Notes: generated by a model from the sequence alone, not told the origin. A stretch of DNA of 64,000 nt from Bacteriovoracaceae bacterium (GCA_003245675.1 QKCN01000062.1:1-64000), one strand, 5' to 3'; counted from the stretch's first letter, positions 26,190 through 35,421 are shown. Translations and numbers: made by a program.

Positions 26190-28202
26190 ATGGTTCATAT
26201 GCTCAGATTATTCCCTATAATTCTGCTCATGCTCTGGGCCGGTCAATCGATCGCCGGGGAATACATACGCCTTGGAACAGAACTCAGCCAAAAAGAACAA
26301 GAACTTGACCAAGGGCAAAATAGTAAAAGAAGTGGTGAACTCATCACCGAAAATGAACTCTCCCCTCTCTACGCTGAAATAATTAGCTTCTTTGGGCAAA
26401 ATGCAGGTGGAACTCAAGGGGTCGGAGAAACGCTGGCCAATAGCATTTTGAAATATCGCCAAGACTTCAACCTCGGTTCCCAAAACTTTGCCGGTCTCAC
26501 TTGGCAAAAGCCTTTTGGCTACTTCTCGCTCAATGCCAACCGAGAAATTGTGCCAGACCTCACCCACCCCACAAACTTTGTCGTCATGGACAAACTCGAA
26601 ATAAGCATTGATGCTCAAACCTATTTGGCTAAACTCGCCGACTCTGGCCTTATTGATGTGGCCGGTGATGTTCTTGGGCTCTTTGCGGGAATTAGCTTTA
26701 AAAGAGTTTATTACTATACACACGAGGCTCCCTCTTACGAGGCTGGCCTCAAATCAGATTTCAATAAACTCTTTCTTCCTTTTCTTCTGCTCAAAATTAA
26801 TGCCTCTCAAGAACTCATGCGTATCGAGCCAGGAGAAATCATTCGCAAAGAGGACTTACTCAGTATCAAAGCAGGTGCTGCGGCGACCATTCCCATTGGT
26901 AATACTCCTCTAACACTAGAAGCCGGCTTTATGGTCAACTTTGGACGAGTGGCAGGACTAGAAATTGAAGGCGTCGAACAAGAAGGTGTCGAAAAAATTC
27001 ATATTGAGAAATCACAAGAACGATCACTGGCAACAGGAGTTCATCTCAGCCTACAAATCGAATTTTTAAAAGTGTTACGCCTCCACCTTCTCTCTTATGA
27101 TATGAGTTATGAACTCACCAAAAAAGAAAAGCACCACTACCTCCTTACAGAGGGTGAGCTTGCAGCGATCGAACAAAACGACAACCAAAGAAAAGAACTC
27201 AGAAAAGTTCTACGCCTAATTTCTCATAAAACAAACTATCTCCTTCCCTATCTCATTTCAGAAGAAGAGGCTGTTCAAAGCAACTTTAACTCTGCTAAAA
27301 AATTACTACACTGGGGAAAGGCGAAAAAGAAGGAAGTCGAAACAGTAGAAGTCACCAAAAATGGACAAACCAAAACCTTCCTCGTTTACAATGAATACGA
27401 TCAATACATTCGCCACAACTTTCTATCTTATTTATTAGGCGATGTACTCAGTAATCTCCTTGATCTATCTTTTAGTAAAAAAATTCAAGTGCAAAAAGAT
27501 CGCATAACCACAGTCGAATATGAAGCAGCACAAAGCACTGGCAATAGTCGGGAGCCTGCCTCCATTAAAGATGAAGTGGAAAGTCCAGAAAAGCTCTTTT
27601 TGCGGTTTGAGCACGATCTTTACATCGACAAAACTCATACAAAAGGTTCGAAGCATCGCAAAGAGCTGGCCGTTGATTTTATTAATACTCTAACAACCTT
27701 ATCTAAAGATATTCGCACGGCGGTTTCTAATAAAGATATTCGTGGACCTCTAAAAATTAATACCATCGCAGAAGTTGGTGAATCAGGAATCCGCTCCTTT
27801 ATTTCAATTAGCGAAGATGAAGCTTTTGGACGTTGGGCCGATCTCTGTAAATCCTACCGCAAGTCGAAATGGGAAAAGGCCAGTAAACGAAACAAATATC
27901 TCAAACGGCTACAAATTTTACCTTCAGAGATTTGTGTCAAAAGAATTGGGAAAGCCTATCTATCACTAAAAAGTGCGATTAATTCCAACAAATTAATACC
28001 GGTCAACGGATTAAAGAAACTGGCCAAAACCATTCACAAAGAAGTCAAAAATTTAAGCTGGTATCCAAAAATTTTTGGTGGTGAAAATGTGTTCATCCAC
28101 GGAACATTCCATGGATTAACCAAAGATCAAGAAGTCTTCCAAAGCTATTTTCAAGTGGGAACTTATCAAGGAGCTGGCCCCATCATGGATTTTGCCGACT
28201 AA
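26190..28202 (+). CDS. Large exported protein, unknown
   Basis: 670 aa with a signal peptide (MVHMLRLFPIILLMLWAGQSIAG); AAGG lies six bases before the ATG. The first part has Gly/Leu-rich stretches that alternate like outer-membrane or lipid-facing strands (GVGETLANSILKYRQ, GDVLGLFAGISFKRVYYY). The C-terminal 350 residues are more charged and helical, ending with NVFIHGTFHGLTKDQEVFQ. I recognise no family. It could be an outer-membrane-associated protein. Its last 4 nt overlap the end of convergent kdsC. Confidence 0.7.
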   Translation: MVHMLRLFPIILLMLWAGQSIAGEYIRLGTELSQKEQELDQGQNSKRSGELITENELSPLYAEIISFFGQNAGGTQGVGETLANSILKYRQDFNLGSQNFAGLTWQKPFGYFSLNANREIVPDLTHPTNFVVMDKLEISIDAQTYLAKLADSGLIDVAGDVLGLFAGISFKRVYYYTHEAPSYEAGLKSDFNKLFLPFLLLKINASQELMRIEPGEIIRKEDLLSIKAGAAATIPIGNTPLTLEAGFMVNFGRVAGLEIEGVEQEGVEKIHIEKSQERSLATGVHLSLQIEFLKVLRLHLLSYDMSYELTKKEKHHYLLTEGELAAIEQNDNQRKELRKVLRLISHKTNYLLPYLISEEEAVQSNFNSAKKLLHWGKAKKKEVETVEVTKNGQTKTFLVYNEYDQYIRHNFLSYLLGDVLSNLLDLSFSKKIQVQKDRITTVEYEAAQSTGNSREPASIKDEVESPEKLFLRFEHDLYIDKTHTKGSKHRKELAVDFINTLTTLSKDIRTAVSNKDIRGPLKINTIAEVGESGIRSFISISEDEAFGRWADLCKSYRKSKWEKASKRNKYLKRLQILPSEICVKRIGKAYLSLKSAINSNKLIPVNGLKKLAKTIHKEVKNLSWYPKIFGGENVFIHGTFHGLTKDQEVFQSYFQVGTYQGAGPIMDFAD

Positions 28203-28756
28203 AAATCTTCAATCTTAAAGTGTAAATCATTGGCATAACGAAGTAGCTCGATAACTTCACGCACACACCCCATACCTGGCGAGCGACGAGAGACGTAATC
28301 GACACTTTCTTGAATTTCCACGCTAGCAGAAGGAGGTGTGGCCGAAAAGCCTACGCGTTTGAGTAAAGGAAGATCAATAAAATCATCTCCCATATAAAGA
28401 ACTTCTTCATCGGTAACATTGTAGCGCTTTAAAACATCAAGATAGGAATCACGCTTATCCTGCTTCCCCAAATAGGTAAAACTCAGCTTTAAGGCTTTGG
28501 CCCGCTCAACAACGCCTACACTATCAAGCCCAGAAATAAGACCAACCTTAAAATCATTTTTAAGTAGCATCATAATGCCAAAACCATCTTGAATATTAAA
28601 GAAACGATTAAAGCCAACTTCTTGACCAGCATAAAAGACGCGCCCATCACTTAAAACCCCATCGACATCAAAAATGCAGACTCTAATTTTAGACAATTTA
28701 TCTTTTAAAAGAACGGCTTTCTCTTTTAAATCTAAAGGCATAATGTCATTTGCCAC
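28199..28756 (-). CDS. kdsC: KDO-8-phosphate phosphatase (HAD family)
   Basis: 185-aa C0-type HAD phosphatase that removes phosphate from KDO-8-P in lipopolysaccharide core synthesis. The nucleophile motif is CIFDVDGVLSDG. LISGLDS supplies the second HAD motif, and LYMGDDFIDLPLL carries the acidic metal-binding pair. The initiation codon is GTG, with AGGAG six bases before it. It is 2 nt downstream of the S28 peptidase gene and 7 kb from kdsA. Confidence 0.9.
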   Translation of the reverse strand: MANDIMPLDLKEKAVLLKDKLSKIRVCIFDVDGVLSDGRVFYAGQEVGFNRFFNIQDGFGIMMLLKNDFKVGLISGLDSVGVVERAKALKLSFTYLGKQDKRDSYLDVLKRYNVTDEEVLYMGDDFIDLPLLKRVGFSATPPSASVEIQESVDYVSRRSPGMGCVREVIELLRYANDLHFKIEDF

Positions 28757-28758
28757 GA

Positions 28759-30084
28759 CTATCTCCTGCTATAAAAATCGCGAATCCAAGATTTGAAATG
28801 ATCCATAATTTTCTTTCTAGCTGCTTTTAACTCTGGAGTATTCTTTTGTCCAATATCATCACAATGAGCCGCTCCCTTAATCACAATGCTCGTCAAATTA
28901 GGATTGTATTGCTGAGCAATGCCCGGAGTAATAGATAGCTTCAACCAAGGGTCTTCTTCACCATTGGTAAAAATAATATTAGAAGCGACATCCTCATTGA
29001 GTAAAGGAAAGAAAAATTTTCGATTAAACTCTTTAATTCCCGTATAGTTGATACCAAACAGATCACGGCAACCTTTTTCAAAAAAATCGCGATTAATTAA
29101 AGAAGAGCGAACAGATAATTCAGGATTAGAATGGGCCGCTTGAAAATATCCCATCTCTCGACAGGTCTGATAAAACCATTGCCGCATAGATGCATTCTCT
29201 TCAATTTGAATATCTTTTGCTTTGGTAAAACTAAACTCAGAGATATCATAACCCCATTGGTTATAGAGCATATTGGCAAAGCTTGCTAAGCCTTGCATAC
29301 TCCCTTGCTCCTTCAGATTGCGACAAAAACGGTCTTTATAACCATACTGAATCGCAAAAGCCGCCACATCCGCAGTAAAGAAAAGGAAATCCATATCATC
29401 TTGAAGATAGCGCGCATTAAACATCAAGCGATACTGATTAAGAAGCACGGGATCGACCATTGCCTCCTCCAACTGACGTGTATACGCTCTCATATCTTCC
29501 GCACACTCTTTTCCAGCAATCTCAGTAATGTGCTGATCGTATTCTTCAAAATTATATTTTGCCATAACAGGAGCAGAAGAAGCTAAAGAACCAACGACTA
29601 AAGTTGGAAATTTTTCACGATAGTAGGCAGAAAGACTTCCAGGATAAGAGCCACCAATAACAATCCAAGGACCAGTTAACTTACCTTCCTTCATGACATT
29701 TTTTTGAAATGTGGCAAGGTCCATCAAAGCATTGGCAACAGTCAAATACTGCAAATTTTCAGTACGCAGATCGGAAAAAGGATGACTTTTACCATAGTAG
29801 CGATGCTCTAACGCGATCATCCCTGCACCAAGCGATTGCGCAAATTGAGCTATTCCACCTTTTAGAGAGTTTTCCTCACAGCTAGCTTCTCCGCAAACAT
29901 AGTAAAGGACAGGGGAATTTTTCCCTTTCATATAATCAAAATTGACATGATAGCGCTGAGAAAATGTTCTTTGATCACTTTTTTCTGCATGATTTAAGCG
30001 CTGCTTGAAAAAGTGAGTGGTCGTAGCGGCCCATGTCGCACATGAAAAAGCAAAGCTAAGCAAAAGACTCAAAAGTTTAAGCAT
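28759..30084 (-). CDS. Secreted serine peptidase, S28 family
   Basis: 441 aa with a signal peptide (MLKLLSLLLSFAFSCATWA). It has an alpha/beta-hydrolase core with the S28 triad in order: GGSYPGSLSAYY (Ser), NGEEDPWL (Asp) and GAAHCDD (His). S28 enzymes are prolyl-carboxypeptidase/dipeptidyl-peptidase-II-like exopeptidases that act after proline. EHRYYGKSHP is also typical. Probably periplasmic or extracellular, for peptide scavenging. GAGGAA precedes the ATG, and kdsC follows 2 nt later. Confidence 0.9.
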   Translation of the reverse strand: MLKLLSLLLSFAFSCATWAATTTHFFKQRLNHAEKSDQRTFSQRYHVNFDYMKGKNSPVLYYVCGEASCEENSLKGGIAQFAQSLGAGMIALEHRYYGKSHPFSDLRTENLQYLTVANALMDLATFQKNVMKEGKLTGPWIVIGGSYPGSLSAYYREKFPTLVVGSLASSAPVMAKYNFEEYDQHITEIAGKECAEDMRAYTRQLEEAMVDPVLLNQYRLMFNARYLQDDMDFLFFTADVAAFAIQYGYKDRFCRNLKEQGSMQGLASFANMLYNQWGYDISEFSFTKAKDIQIEENASMRQWFYQTCREMGYFQAAHSNPELSVRSSLINRDFFEKGCRDLFGINYTGIKEFNRKFFFPLLNEDVASNIIFTNGEEDPWLKLSITPGIAQQYNPNLTSIVIKGAAHCDDIGQKNTPELKAARKKIMDHFKSWIRDFYSRR

Positions 30085-30106
30085 ATAAGTTCCTCTCGTA
30101 AATCAA

Positions 30107-30550
30107 CTATTTTGCGTTTAAATCTTCAACGACAACAATTTCTCCATACAAATTGTAGCGAATAAGCAAATCCACTCGCTCATTTGTCTCAGCAATGCGT
30201 CCCCCAACAAGGTTAGCGACTCCCCATTTACTGCGCAGAGAATCCTGAATAAGATAAAACTGGTTATAGACAGAAATGAATCCTTCTGGCTCAAGATTTA
30301 ATTCTTTCAAACGCTTAAACTCAATTCCATCTCTTTGAACTTGGGCGACTTCTTGATTACTAAGCCGCCTAAACATATGGCCGCGAGCAACAGGATATGA
30401 ATCCCGAGCCTGACAAAAGACCTTGTCCTTATCCCAATTTAGCTGTGCCATAGGGCAAAAGAAAGAATCAATTCCTTCTAAATTGACTGAAGCTTGAGCT
30501 CCCCAGGCTGACAATAAAAATGAAAAGACGATAAACGCTCTTAAAAACAT
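30107..30550 (-). CDS. Small exported protein, unknown
   Basis: 147 aa from ATG 30550, which has AGAGAGG five bases upstream; the ORF track begins at a GTG 6 nt earlier. A signal peptide (MFLRAFIVFSFLLSAWGAQA) precedes a domain of about 125 aa with two cysteines (FFCPMAQ, VFCQARD) and a strand-rich end (ERVDLLIRYNLYGEIVVVED). It lies 22 nt before the S28 peptidase gene on the same strand. Function unknown. Confidence 0.68.
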   Translation of the reverse strand: MFLRAFIVFSFLLSAWGAQASVNLEGIDSFFCPMAQLNWDKDKVFCQARDSYPVARGHMFRRLSNQEVAQVQRDGIEFKRLKELNLEPEGFISVYNQFYLIQDSLRSKWGVANLVGGRIAETNERVDLLIRYNLYGEIVVVEDLNAK

Positions 30551-30692
30551 AAGCACCTCTCTTTAATCTCAATCCTGGCGAAATATGCCATAGATGAGGA
30601 AAATAACAAAATAGAAACAAGGCCTGTGTAATTAATTCACCACACTAGTTTTAACTACTCAAACGAGCGAATTTGGGCCATAACCCCTGATT

Positions 30693-32075
30693 ATGAAAAG
30701 ACTTTTATTCACCATTATTAGCATGTGTTACTGTAGTTATGGCCTTGCCATGGAGCCAGAGCAAAAAGCCCTTTGGGAAAAAAGTCAGCTCAAATTTGAA
30801 ACCCTTGAATATTACCTAAATAACCAAAATTGCGAAAAATCATTGCTACTAAAAAAAGCCTGCCAGCGCAGCTTAATGTTTTTATCGCAATATGCAGATC
30901 ATGAACTAAGCATAGATGATCTTCCCCTGTATAAAGAAAAATTGAGTTTTCCTTCCCAAGACGAAATTCCCGTTACGCTCCAAGCTTTTAATAGTTATCT
31001 CAATATTGCCCACTATGATTTTTCCCATATTGAACATGCCGATTGGAGAAAAATACAAAGCCAAATCACAGAAGAAGAGTATTGTGGAATTGGCCTCTCT
31101 CCCGAAAGAGGCGAAGATGGCAGCATTCGGGTTATCGCACTCAATCCCAATGGTCCGGCACAAAAAGCGGACATACGCGAAGGGGACATCATTTTTTCGG
31201 CAAACCATATCGATCTACGTCCACTCAGCAATGAAGAAATTGGACCTATCTTTCGAGGAAAATGTCAAAGCCAACTGGAAGTAGAATTATTGCGCCAAGG
31301 TGAAGTGAAAAAAATACTTATAACACGGGCACTGATTGAAGAAGAAGCCATCAGTACTGAACAGCTCGATAATAACTGGGCAAAGATACGCATCAAAGAT
31401 TTTCGTCGCTTTAATCTCATAACCCAATTTCGCCAAAAACTATCTCCCCTACTCAAGCAAGGACTCAAAGGGCTTGTTATTGACCTACGCCACAATCCTG
31501 GAGGCTATGTCAATAATGCCTTAAATCTAGCTTCATTTTTCTTGCCTGAAAATGAATTACTGATTACTGAAAATCGGCTGGCTGGAACAAGTAAAGACTT
31601 TTACTCAAGCCGACAATATTTGCACCTAATAAATTTGCCCTTAATTATTCTCATGGATTCACAGACGGCCAGTGCCGCCGAAATTTTTGCAGGAGCACTA
31701 GCGGCTCACCAACGGGCCCTCTTAGTGGGGTCCCAAAGTTTTGGCAAAGGTACTATTTTGAAACAAGAACGTTTCCCTTATCTCAAGAAGGTGGAACTTT
31801 GGAAAACTTATGCTTTCTACAGCTTTAAGAATAAAGGAACCAATCATCTCAATGGAATCTTGCCCCACATTGCGATCAGAGATGGTGATGAAGGAGAGCG
31901 TCTGCAGGACATTAGCCTTTCGCCACTTCCCATTCCCTCAAAATTCAAAAAGAAAATGCTCTTCCCTCTCAAAAGAGTAACGAAGAAATGTCTGAGCCAA
32001 AAACAGGTCTCAACAATCTTCCCGCTCAACCAGCTAATTGCAACAGTTAGCCCCTGTCTACTGAATAAGCGGTGA
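30693..32075 (+). CDS. C-terminal-processing-type peptidase (S41, PDZ)
   Basis: 460 aa, signal peptide MKRLLFTIISMCYCSYGLA. A helical N-terminal part is followed by a PDZ domain at about residues 130-215 (GIGLSPERGEDGSIRVIAL, GPAQKADIREGDIIFSA). The S41 catalytic region follows. GLVIDLRHNPGGYVN, MDSQTASAAEIFAGAL with the nucleophilic Ser, and GSQSFGKGT with the general-base Lys give the Ser/Lys dyad of CtpA/Prc proteases. Probably a periplasmic protease acting on protein C-termini. Its 3' end overlaps the convergent metallopeptidase gene by 18 nt. I see no clear SD. Confidence 0.92.
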   Translation: MKRLLFTIISMCYCSYGLAMEPEQKALWEKSQLKFETLEYYLNNQNCEKSLLLKKACQRSLMFLSQYADHELSIDDLPLYKEKLSFPSQDEIPVTLQAFNSYLNIAHYDFSHIEHADWRKIQSQITEEEYCGIGLSPERGEDGSIRVIALNPNGPAQKADIREGDIIFSANHIDLRPLSNEEIGPIFRGKCQSQLEVELLRQGEVKKILITRALIEEEAISTEQLDNNWAKIRIKDFRRFNLITQFRQKLSPLLKQGLKGLVIDLRHNPGGYVNNALNLASFFLPENELLITENRLAGTSKDFYSSRQYLHLINLPLIILMDSQTASAAEIFAGALAAHQRALLVGSQSFGKGTILKQERFPYLKKVELWKTYAFYSFKNKGTNHLNGILPHIAIRDGDEGERLQDISLSPLPIPSKFKKKMLFPLKRVTKKCLSQKQVSTIFPLNQLIATVSPCLLNKR

Positions 32076-32771
32076 ATCTAAAAGTTTTTGACAAAGAGCT
32101 GGGGGAATAAAACTATTTAAATTGCCCACGCGCGCGGCCATTAAGTTTTTAACCCCTTTGAAATGCCCATCGTTAAAAAGAAGATGCCCTAATTCATGTG
32201 CAATCACAGAATAAGAACGATCTCTCCCCTTCCAATATTTAGGATCCATGAGTTCTTTGGCCGCAAACCATGTAGAATTAAGTAAAGGCTTGCGCTCCTC
32301 ATCTTTACGGACTTCCTTGGCACTAAAAGCATAAGCAGAGGGCTTGGTATAGTGATACTTGTCTTTCTTTTTTCCAAAAGCTTCTAAATCGCGGACAAAA
32401 TAAACAGTAGGCCCTTCAAGTAAATGCGGCAACTTGTTAACAAGCTTTTTATTTTTGCGAAATTTATTATCCATTTCTTCCAAACGCTTTTTGGTTTCAA
32501 AATCAACAACAACGAGCTCTTCTAGTGCGAGATCGCACTGACGATAAAGAGACATCCCATAACGAATGTCTTCCAAAAGTTGCTCGCGCGCATAGCCACT
32601 ATTTTTTTGCCAATTTACCTGCAGCGAAATGCGATACTTGGCAGGAATAAAATCTGTCCCCATAAATTTAGCACCATCAAAGCGCTCAATTTTAAGAACT
32701 TCAATCGGTGCGGCAAATAAGCTGGAAGAAAAGAGAGAGGCAAATGCAAAACAGGCAAAAAACTTTTTCAT
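32058..32771 (-). CDS. Exported HExxH metallopeptidase-like protein
   Basis: 237 aa with a signal peptide (MKKFFACFAFASLFSSSLFA). Near the C-terminus it has HELGHLLFNDGH. This is an HExxH zinc motif plus a third His seven residues on, similar to but one residue longer than the metzincin HExxHxxGxxH. The rest is basic and helical with no family I can name. The start codon sits at the base of a 10-bp hairpin in the leader. With the neighbouring S28 and S41 genes it makes a cluster of exported peptidases. Confidence 0.75.
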   Translation of the reverse strand: MKKFFACFAFASLFSSSLFAAPIEVLKIERFDGAKFMGTDFIPAKYRISLQVNWQKNSGYAREQLLEDIRYGMSLYRQCDLALEELVVVDFETKKRLEEMDNKFRKNKKLVNKLPHLLEGPTVYFVRDLEAFGKKKDKYHYTKPSAYAFSAKEVRKDEERKPLLNSTWFAAKELMDPKYWKGRDRSYSVIAHELGHLLFNDGHFKGVKNLMAARVGNLNSFIPPALCQKLLDSPLIQ

Positions 32772-32796
32772 AAAACATCCTTTTAAGATGTTTTAT
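32770..32796 (-). promoter_or_regulatory. Start-codon hairpin of the HExxH gene
   Basis: On the minus strand ATAAAACATC and GATGTTTTAT form a perfect 10-bp stem with a 7-nt loop. The SD (AAGGA) lies at the loop/stem border, and the first two bases of the ATG are in the stem. Folding should hinder ribosome access, so temperature, a protein or an sRNA might control translation. Confidence 0.5.
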
Positions 32797-32802
32797 CAAA
32801 AA

Positions 32803-32824
32803 GCTGCCCCTTATAAAAGGGGCA
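32803..32824 (-). terminator. Terminator of the sulfur-module operon
   Basis: TGCCCCTT and AAGGGGCA form a perfect 8-bp stem with an ATAA loop. On the minus strand an AGCTTTTTG tract follows. It lies just after the second YeeE/YedE gene. Confidence 0.75.
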
Positions 32825-32832
32825 GGCAGTTT

Positions 32833-33255
32833 TTACATCTTTCGTGCACTTACAAAGTGGGCAAAGTAAATACCTAGCACCATAAAGCCAATGTACAAGA
32901 AGATCTGCAGACTTCCATTGGCGAAGTTGGCCAAGCCAGGAGCAGGACAGATTCCCGTAAGACCCCAACCGATACCAAAAAGAACAGCTCCGACGATAAG
33001 CTTATGATTGATCTCTTTACTATTTGGGATCTGCATTTTCTTTCCGTCTAAAGCAATCCCCTTCTTTTTAAGTAAAGGGAAAAAAATCATATAGACCAAT
33101 ACGGCCGGAAAAAGAACAAAGGCCAAAGACGGGTCCCAATGGGCAACATTGAAAAAATCCATAACTTTTTGAGGATTAGTCATTCCTGAAATAAATAGAC
33201 CTAAAGAAAAAAGTCCACCTAATAAAAAACTAAAAAATAAAAATAAAGGACTCAT
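32833..33255 (-). CDS. YeeE/YedE-family membrane half-transporter (second half)
   Basis: 140 aa from ATG 33255. The ORF-track start 105 nt earlier lies inside the partner gene and is not credible. It has four hydrophobic segments with a GxCPxPG-type loop (GICPAPGLANF) like that of thiosulfate/sulfur-compound transporters. TAATG joins it to the upstream half gene by a 1-nt overlap. In many bacteria the two halves (PmpB/PmpA-like) are separate proteins that assemble. The upstream reductase/rhodanese suggests import of thiosulfate or another sulfane-sulfur compound. Confidence 0.85.
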   Translation of the reverse strand: MSPLFLFFSFLLGGLFSLGLFISGMTNPQKVMDFFNVAHWDPSLAFVLFPAVLVYMIFFPLLKKKGIALDGKKMQIPNSKEINHKLIVGAVLFGIGWGLTGICPAPGLANFANGSLQIFLYIGFMVLGIYFAHFVSARKM

Positions 33256-33683
33256 TATTGCACCCCCAAGAGGGAAAGGATGGTAACCGTTATAAAACCA
33301 GCACCACAAAAACAAGCAACGGCCACAAAAGAGCGAATTGACAAGCGCCCCATACCGCAAATGCCATGACCACTAGTACAACCATTGGCCCAAGTCACCC
33401 CAACTCCGACTAAAAAAGCGCCAGGAATGAAAAGCCAGTTAGACTGATGCAATTCAAACTGTGCAAACTGAGGGAAATAGTTATTAACAATCCAACCCAT
33501 GGCAACCATCCCCAATAAAAAGAAAAGGCGCCAAGCGACATCTCCTCGATGAAGATGAGGAATGAGAACACCTTTAAAAATGCCACTCGCCCCCATAATT
33601 CGCCCAATAAACAACATAGTGAGAGCTCCAGTCAATCCCAGAATAGCTCCCCCAATAAGCCCCATCACATAACTTGTAGGCAT
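33255..33683 (-). CDS. YeeE/YedE-family membrane half-transporter (first half)
   Basis: 142 aa with four to five TM segments. It has the diagnostic VTWANGCTSGHGICGMGRLS loop, in which conserved Cys/His residues of YeeE (TsuA) relay thiosulfate. It starts immediately after the reductase-rhodanese gene stop and overlaps its partner by 1 nt, so the three genes are one operon. Substrate is inferred from family and neighbours, not proven. Confidence 0.88.
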   Translation of the reverse strand: MPTSYVMGLIGGAILGLTGALTMLFIGRIMGASGIFKGVLIPHLHRGDVAWRLFFLLGMVAMGWIVNNYFPQFAQFELHQSNWLFIPGAFLVGVGVTWANGCTSGHGICGMGRLSIRSFVAVACFCGAGFITVTILSLLGVQ

Positions 33684-35327
33684 CTACGACTCCAATTGTT
33701 CATAGAAGTTGGCAGCTAACCAGCCTCCAGAAAGATTTATAGTTTTAAAACCATTTTGCTTTAAAATGCGGCAAGCATTATAAGAACGACCTCCCGATTG
33801 ACAAACAACAACGATTTGCTTGCCCTTATATTTTTCAAGTTCAGAAAGGCGTGCACGCACCTGAGGTAGAGGAATAGAAACGGTAGGAATCTTATAGGGC
33901 ATGTTCTGCACTTCATCGGGATTACGTACGTCTACAGCAATATAATCCTTCATCTCTTTGAGTTGATCATAAGTAATAGAACACATGACTTCGTCCATAA
34001 TATTGGAACCAATTAGGCCGGCCATGACGACGGCATCTTTAGCCGCTCCAAAAGGAGGAGCATAACAAGTTTCAATATGGGCCAAATCGTAAACTGTCAT
34101 CTCTCCCATGATTGCAACTGCAATCATATCAATACGGCGAGCTACTCCTGCTTTTCCCAAAGCCTGTGCCCCCAGAATTTTTCCATTATCAGGATTAAAA
34201 AGAAATTTAAAATTAATGCGTTCTGCACCGGGATAATAGCCCACATGATCATTGGGGAAAAGATGGAGTGCTTGATATTTTACCCCTTCTCTTTTTGCCA
34301 TTTTCTCATTGAGACCAGTGGCTGCGACTTCAAGATCAAAAACTTTAACAATACCTGTCCCCATCGTGCCTTTGTATTTAGGAGCTTTACCACAAATATG
34401 ATCTGCCGCCATACGTCCTTGGCGGTTCGCAGGACCAGCAAGAGGTATATTGATGAGCTTTCTCAAGACAATGTGCTCTGCCTCAATTGCATCTCCCACA
34501 GCATAAATATCGGGATCAGAAGTTTGCATAGAGACATTTACAGAGATCGCGTCACGCGCACCAAGCTTCAAGCCAGCAGCTTTAGCAAGATCACTTTCAG
34601 GCTGTACTCCAATGGCACAAACAACAAGATCTGAGTCAACAATTGAGCCATCACTCAATTCAACTTGCTTTGCTCCTACTTTTTTCACTGATCTTTTAAA
34701 ATGAAGTTTGATTCCTCTATCTTTAAGGGCCTGATGAGCAAGCACGGCCATTTCGGGATCTAAAAAAGCAAAAGCTTGATCTGCGAGCTCTACGAGGTGA
34801 GTTTCAATTCCAAGCTCAATAAGATTTTCTGCAACTTCAACCCCAATAAAGCCACCTCCAATGACAACGGCCTTTTTTACGGCCTTGGCATTGAGCTTGG
34901 CTTTAATTTTATCCATATCGGGAATCGTTTTGAGAGTCAATAACTCAGCACCTTGCTCTATTTCCATTGGAGGAATAAAAGCTTTTGCCCCAGGAGACAA
35001 AATTAATTTGTCATAGCTTTCTTCGTATTCTTCACCAGTTTGCACTTTTTTGACCTTTAAAATCTTTCTGGTCCGATCAATAGAGAGCACATTATTGAAA
35101 ATACGAACATCGGCATTAAAACGAGCTTTAAAACTCTCTGGTGTTTGCAATAATAGATCATCGCGGTTAGCAATTGTTCCTGACAAATGATAAGGCAGGC
35201 CACAGTTGGCAAAGGAGATAAACTCCCCTCGTTCAAAAATAATAATTTCAGCGTTTTCATCTAAGCGTCTCAAGCGCGCTGCTGCAGTTGCTCCACCCGC
35301 AACTCCTCCAATGATGCAAACCTTCAT
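33684..35327 (-). CDS. CoA-disulfide/persulfide reductase with rhodanese domain
   Basis: 547 aa from ATG 35327, which has GGAGGGG before it; the ORF-track ATG 12 nt earlier overlaps this SD. The first 440 residues form a FAD/NAD(P)H disulfide reductase of the CoADR class (IIGGVAGGATAAARLRR, single redox Cys in SFANCGLPYHLSG, VIGGGFIGVEVAENL). The last 100 form a rhodanese domain with active-site loop VVCQSGGRS. Fusions of this kind (Npsr/CoADR-Rhd) reduce CoA persulfide or polysulfide. Operon with two sulfur half-transporters. Confidence 0.92.
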   Translation of the reverse strand: MKVCIIGGVAGGATAAARLRRLDENAEIIIFERGEFISFANCGLPYHLSGTIANRDDLLLQTPESFKARFNADVRIFNNVLSIDRTRKILKVKKVQTGEEYEESYDKLILSPGAKAFIPPMEIEQGAELLTLKTIPDMDKIKAKLNAKAVKKAVVIGGGFIGVEVAENLIELGIETHLVELADQAFAFLDPEMAVLAHQALKDRGIKLHFKRSVKKVGAKQVELSDGSIVDSDLVVCAIGVQPESDLAKAAGLKLGARDAISVNVSMQTSDPDIYAVGDAIEAEHIVLRKLINIPLAGPANRQGRMAADHICGKAPKYKGTMGTGIVKVFDLEVAATGLNEKMAKREGVKYQALHLFPNDHVGYYPGAERINFKFLFNPDNGKILGAQALGKAGVARRIDMIAVAIMGEMTVYDLAHIETCYAPPFGAAKDAVVMAGLIGSNIMDEVMCSITYDQLKEMKDYIAVDVRNPDEVQNMPYKIPTVSIPLPQVRARLSELEKYKGKQIVVVCQSGGRSYNACRILKQNGFKTINLSGGWLAANFYEQLES

Positions 35328-35392
35328 ATGCCCCTCCATTTAATGCTTTAAAAAAGAATGATATTAAAATTTATTAACATGTTACTCCAAAA

Positions 35393-35416
35393 AAGTCCCT
35401 CACAAAAGAGGGACTT
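35393..35416 (-). terminator. Terminator of kdsA
   Basis: AAGTCCCTC and GAGGGACTT form a perfect 9-bp stem. On the minus strand it is followed by TTTTTT, 20 nt after the kdsA stop. Confidence 0.85.
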
Positions 35417-35421
35417 GGGAA

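Noticed and set aside
26208-26723. 171-aa minus-strand ORF opposite the large exported protein gene
   Set aside because: No SD or signal. The opposite frame has a clean signal peptide and runs far longer, so this is a shadow ORF.
34077-34634. 185-aa plus-strand ORF opposite the reductase gene
   Set aside because: It is antisense to a well-supported FAD reductase-rhodanese gene and has a Cys/His/Ile-rich shadow-like composition.
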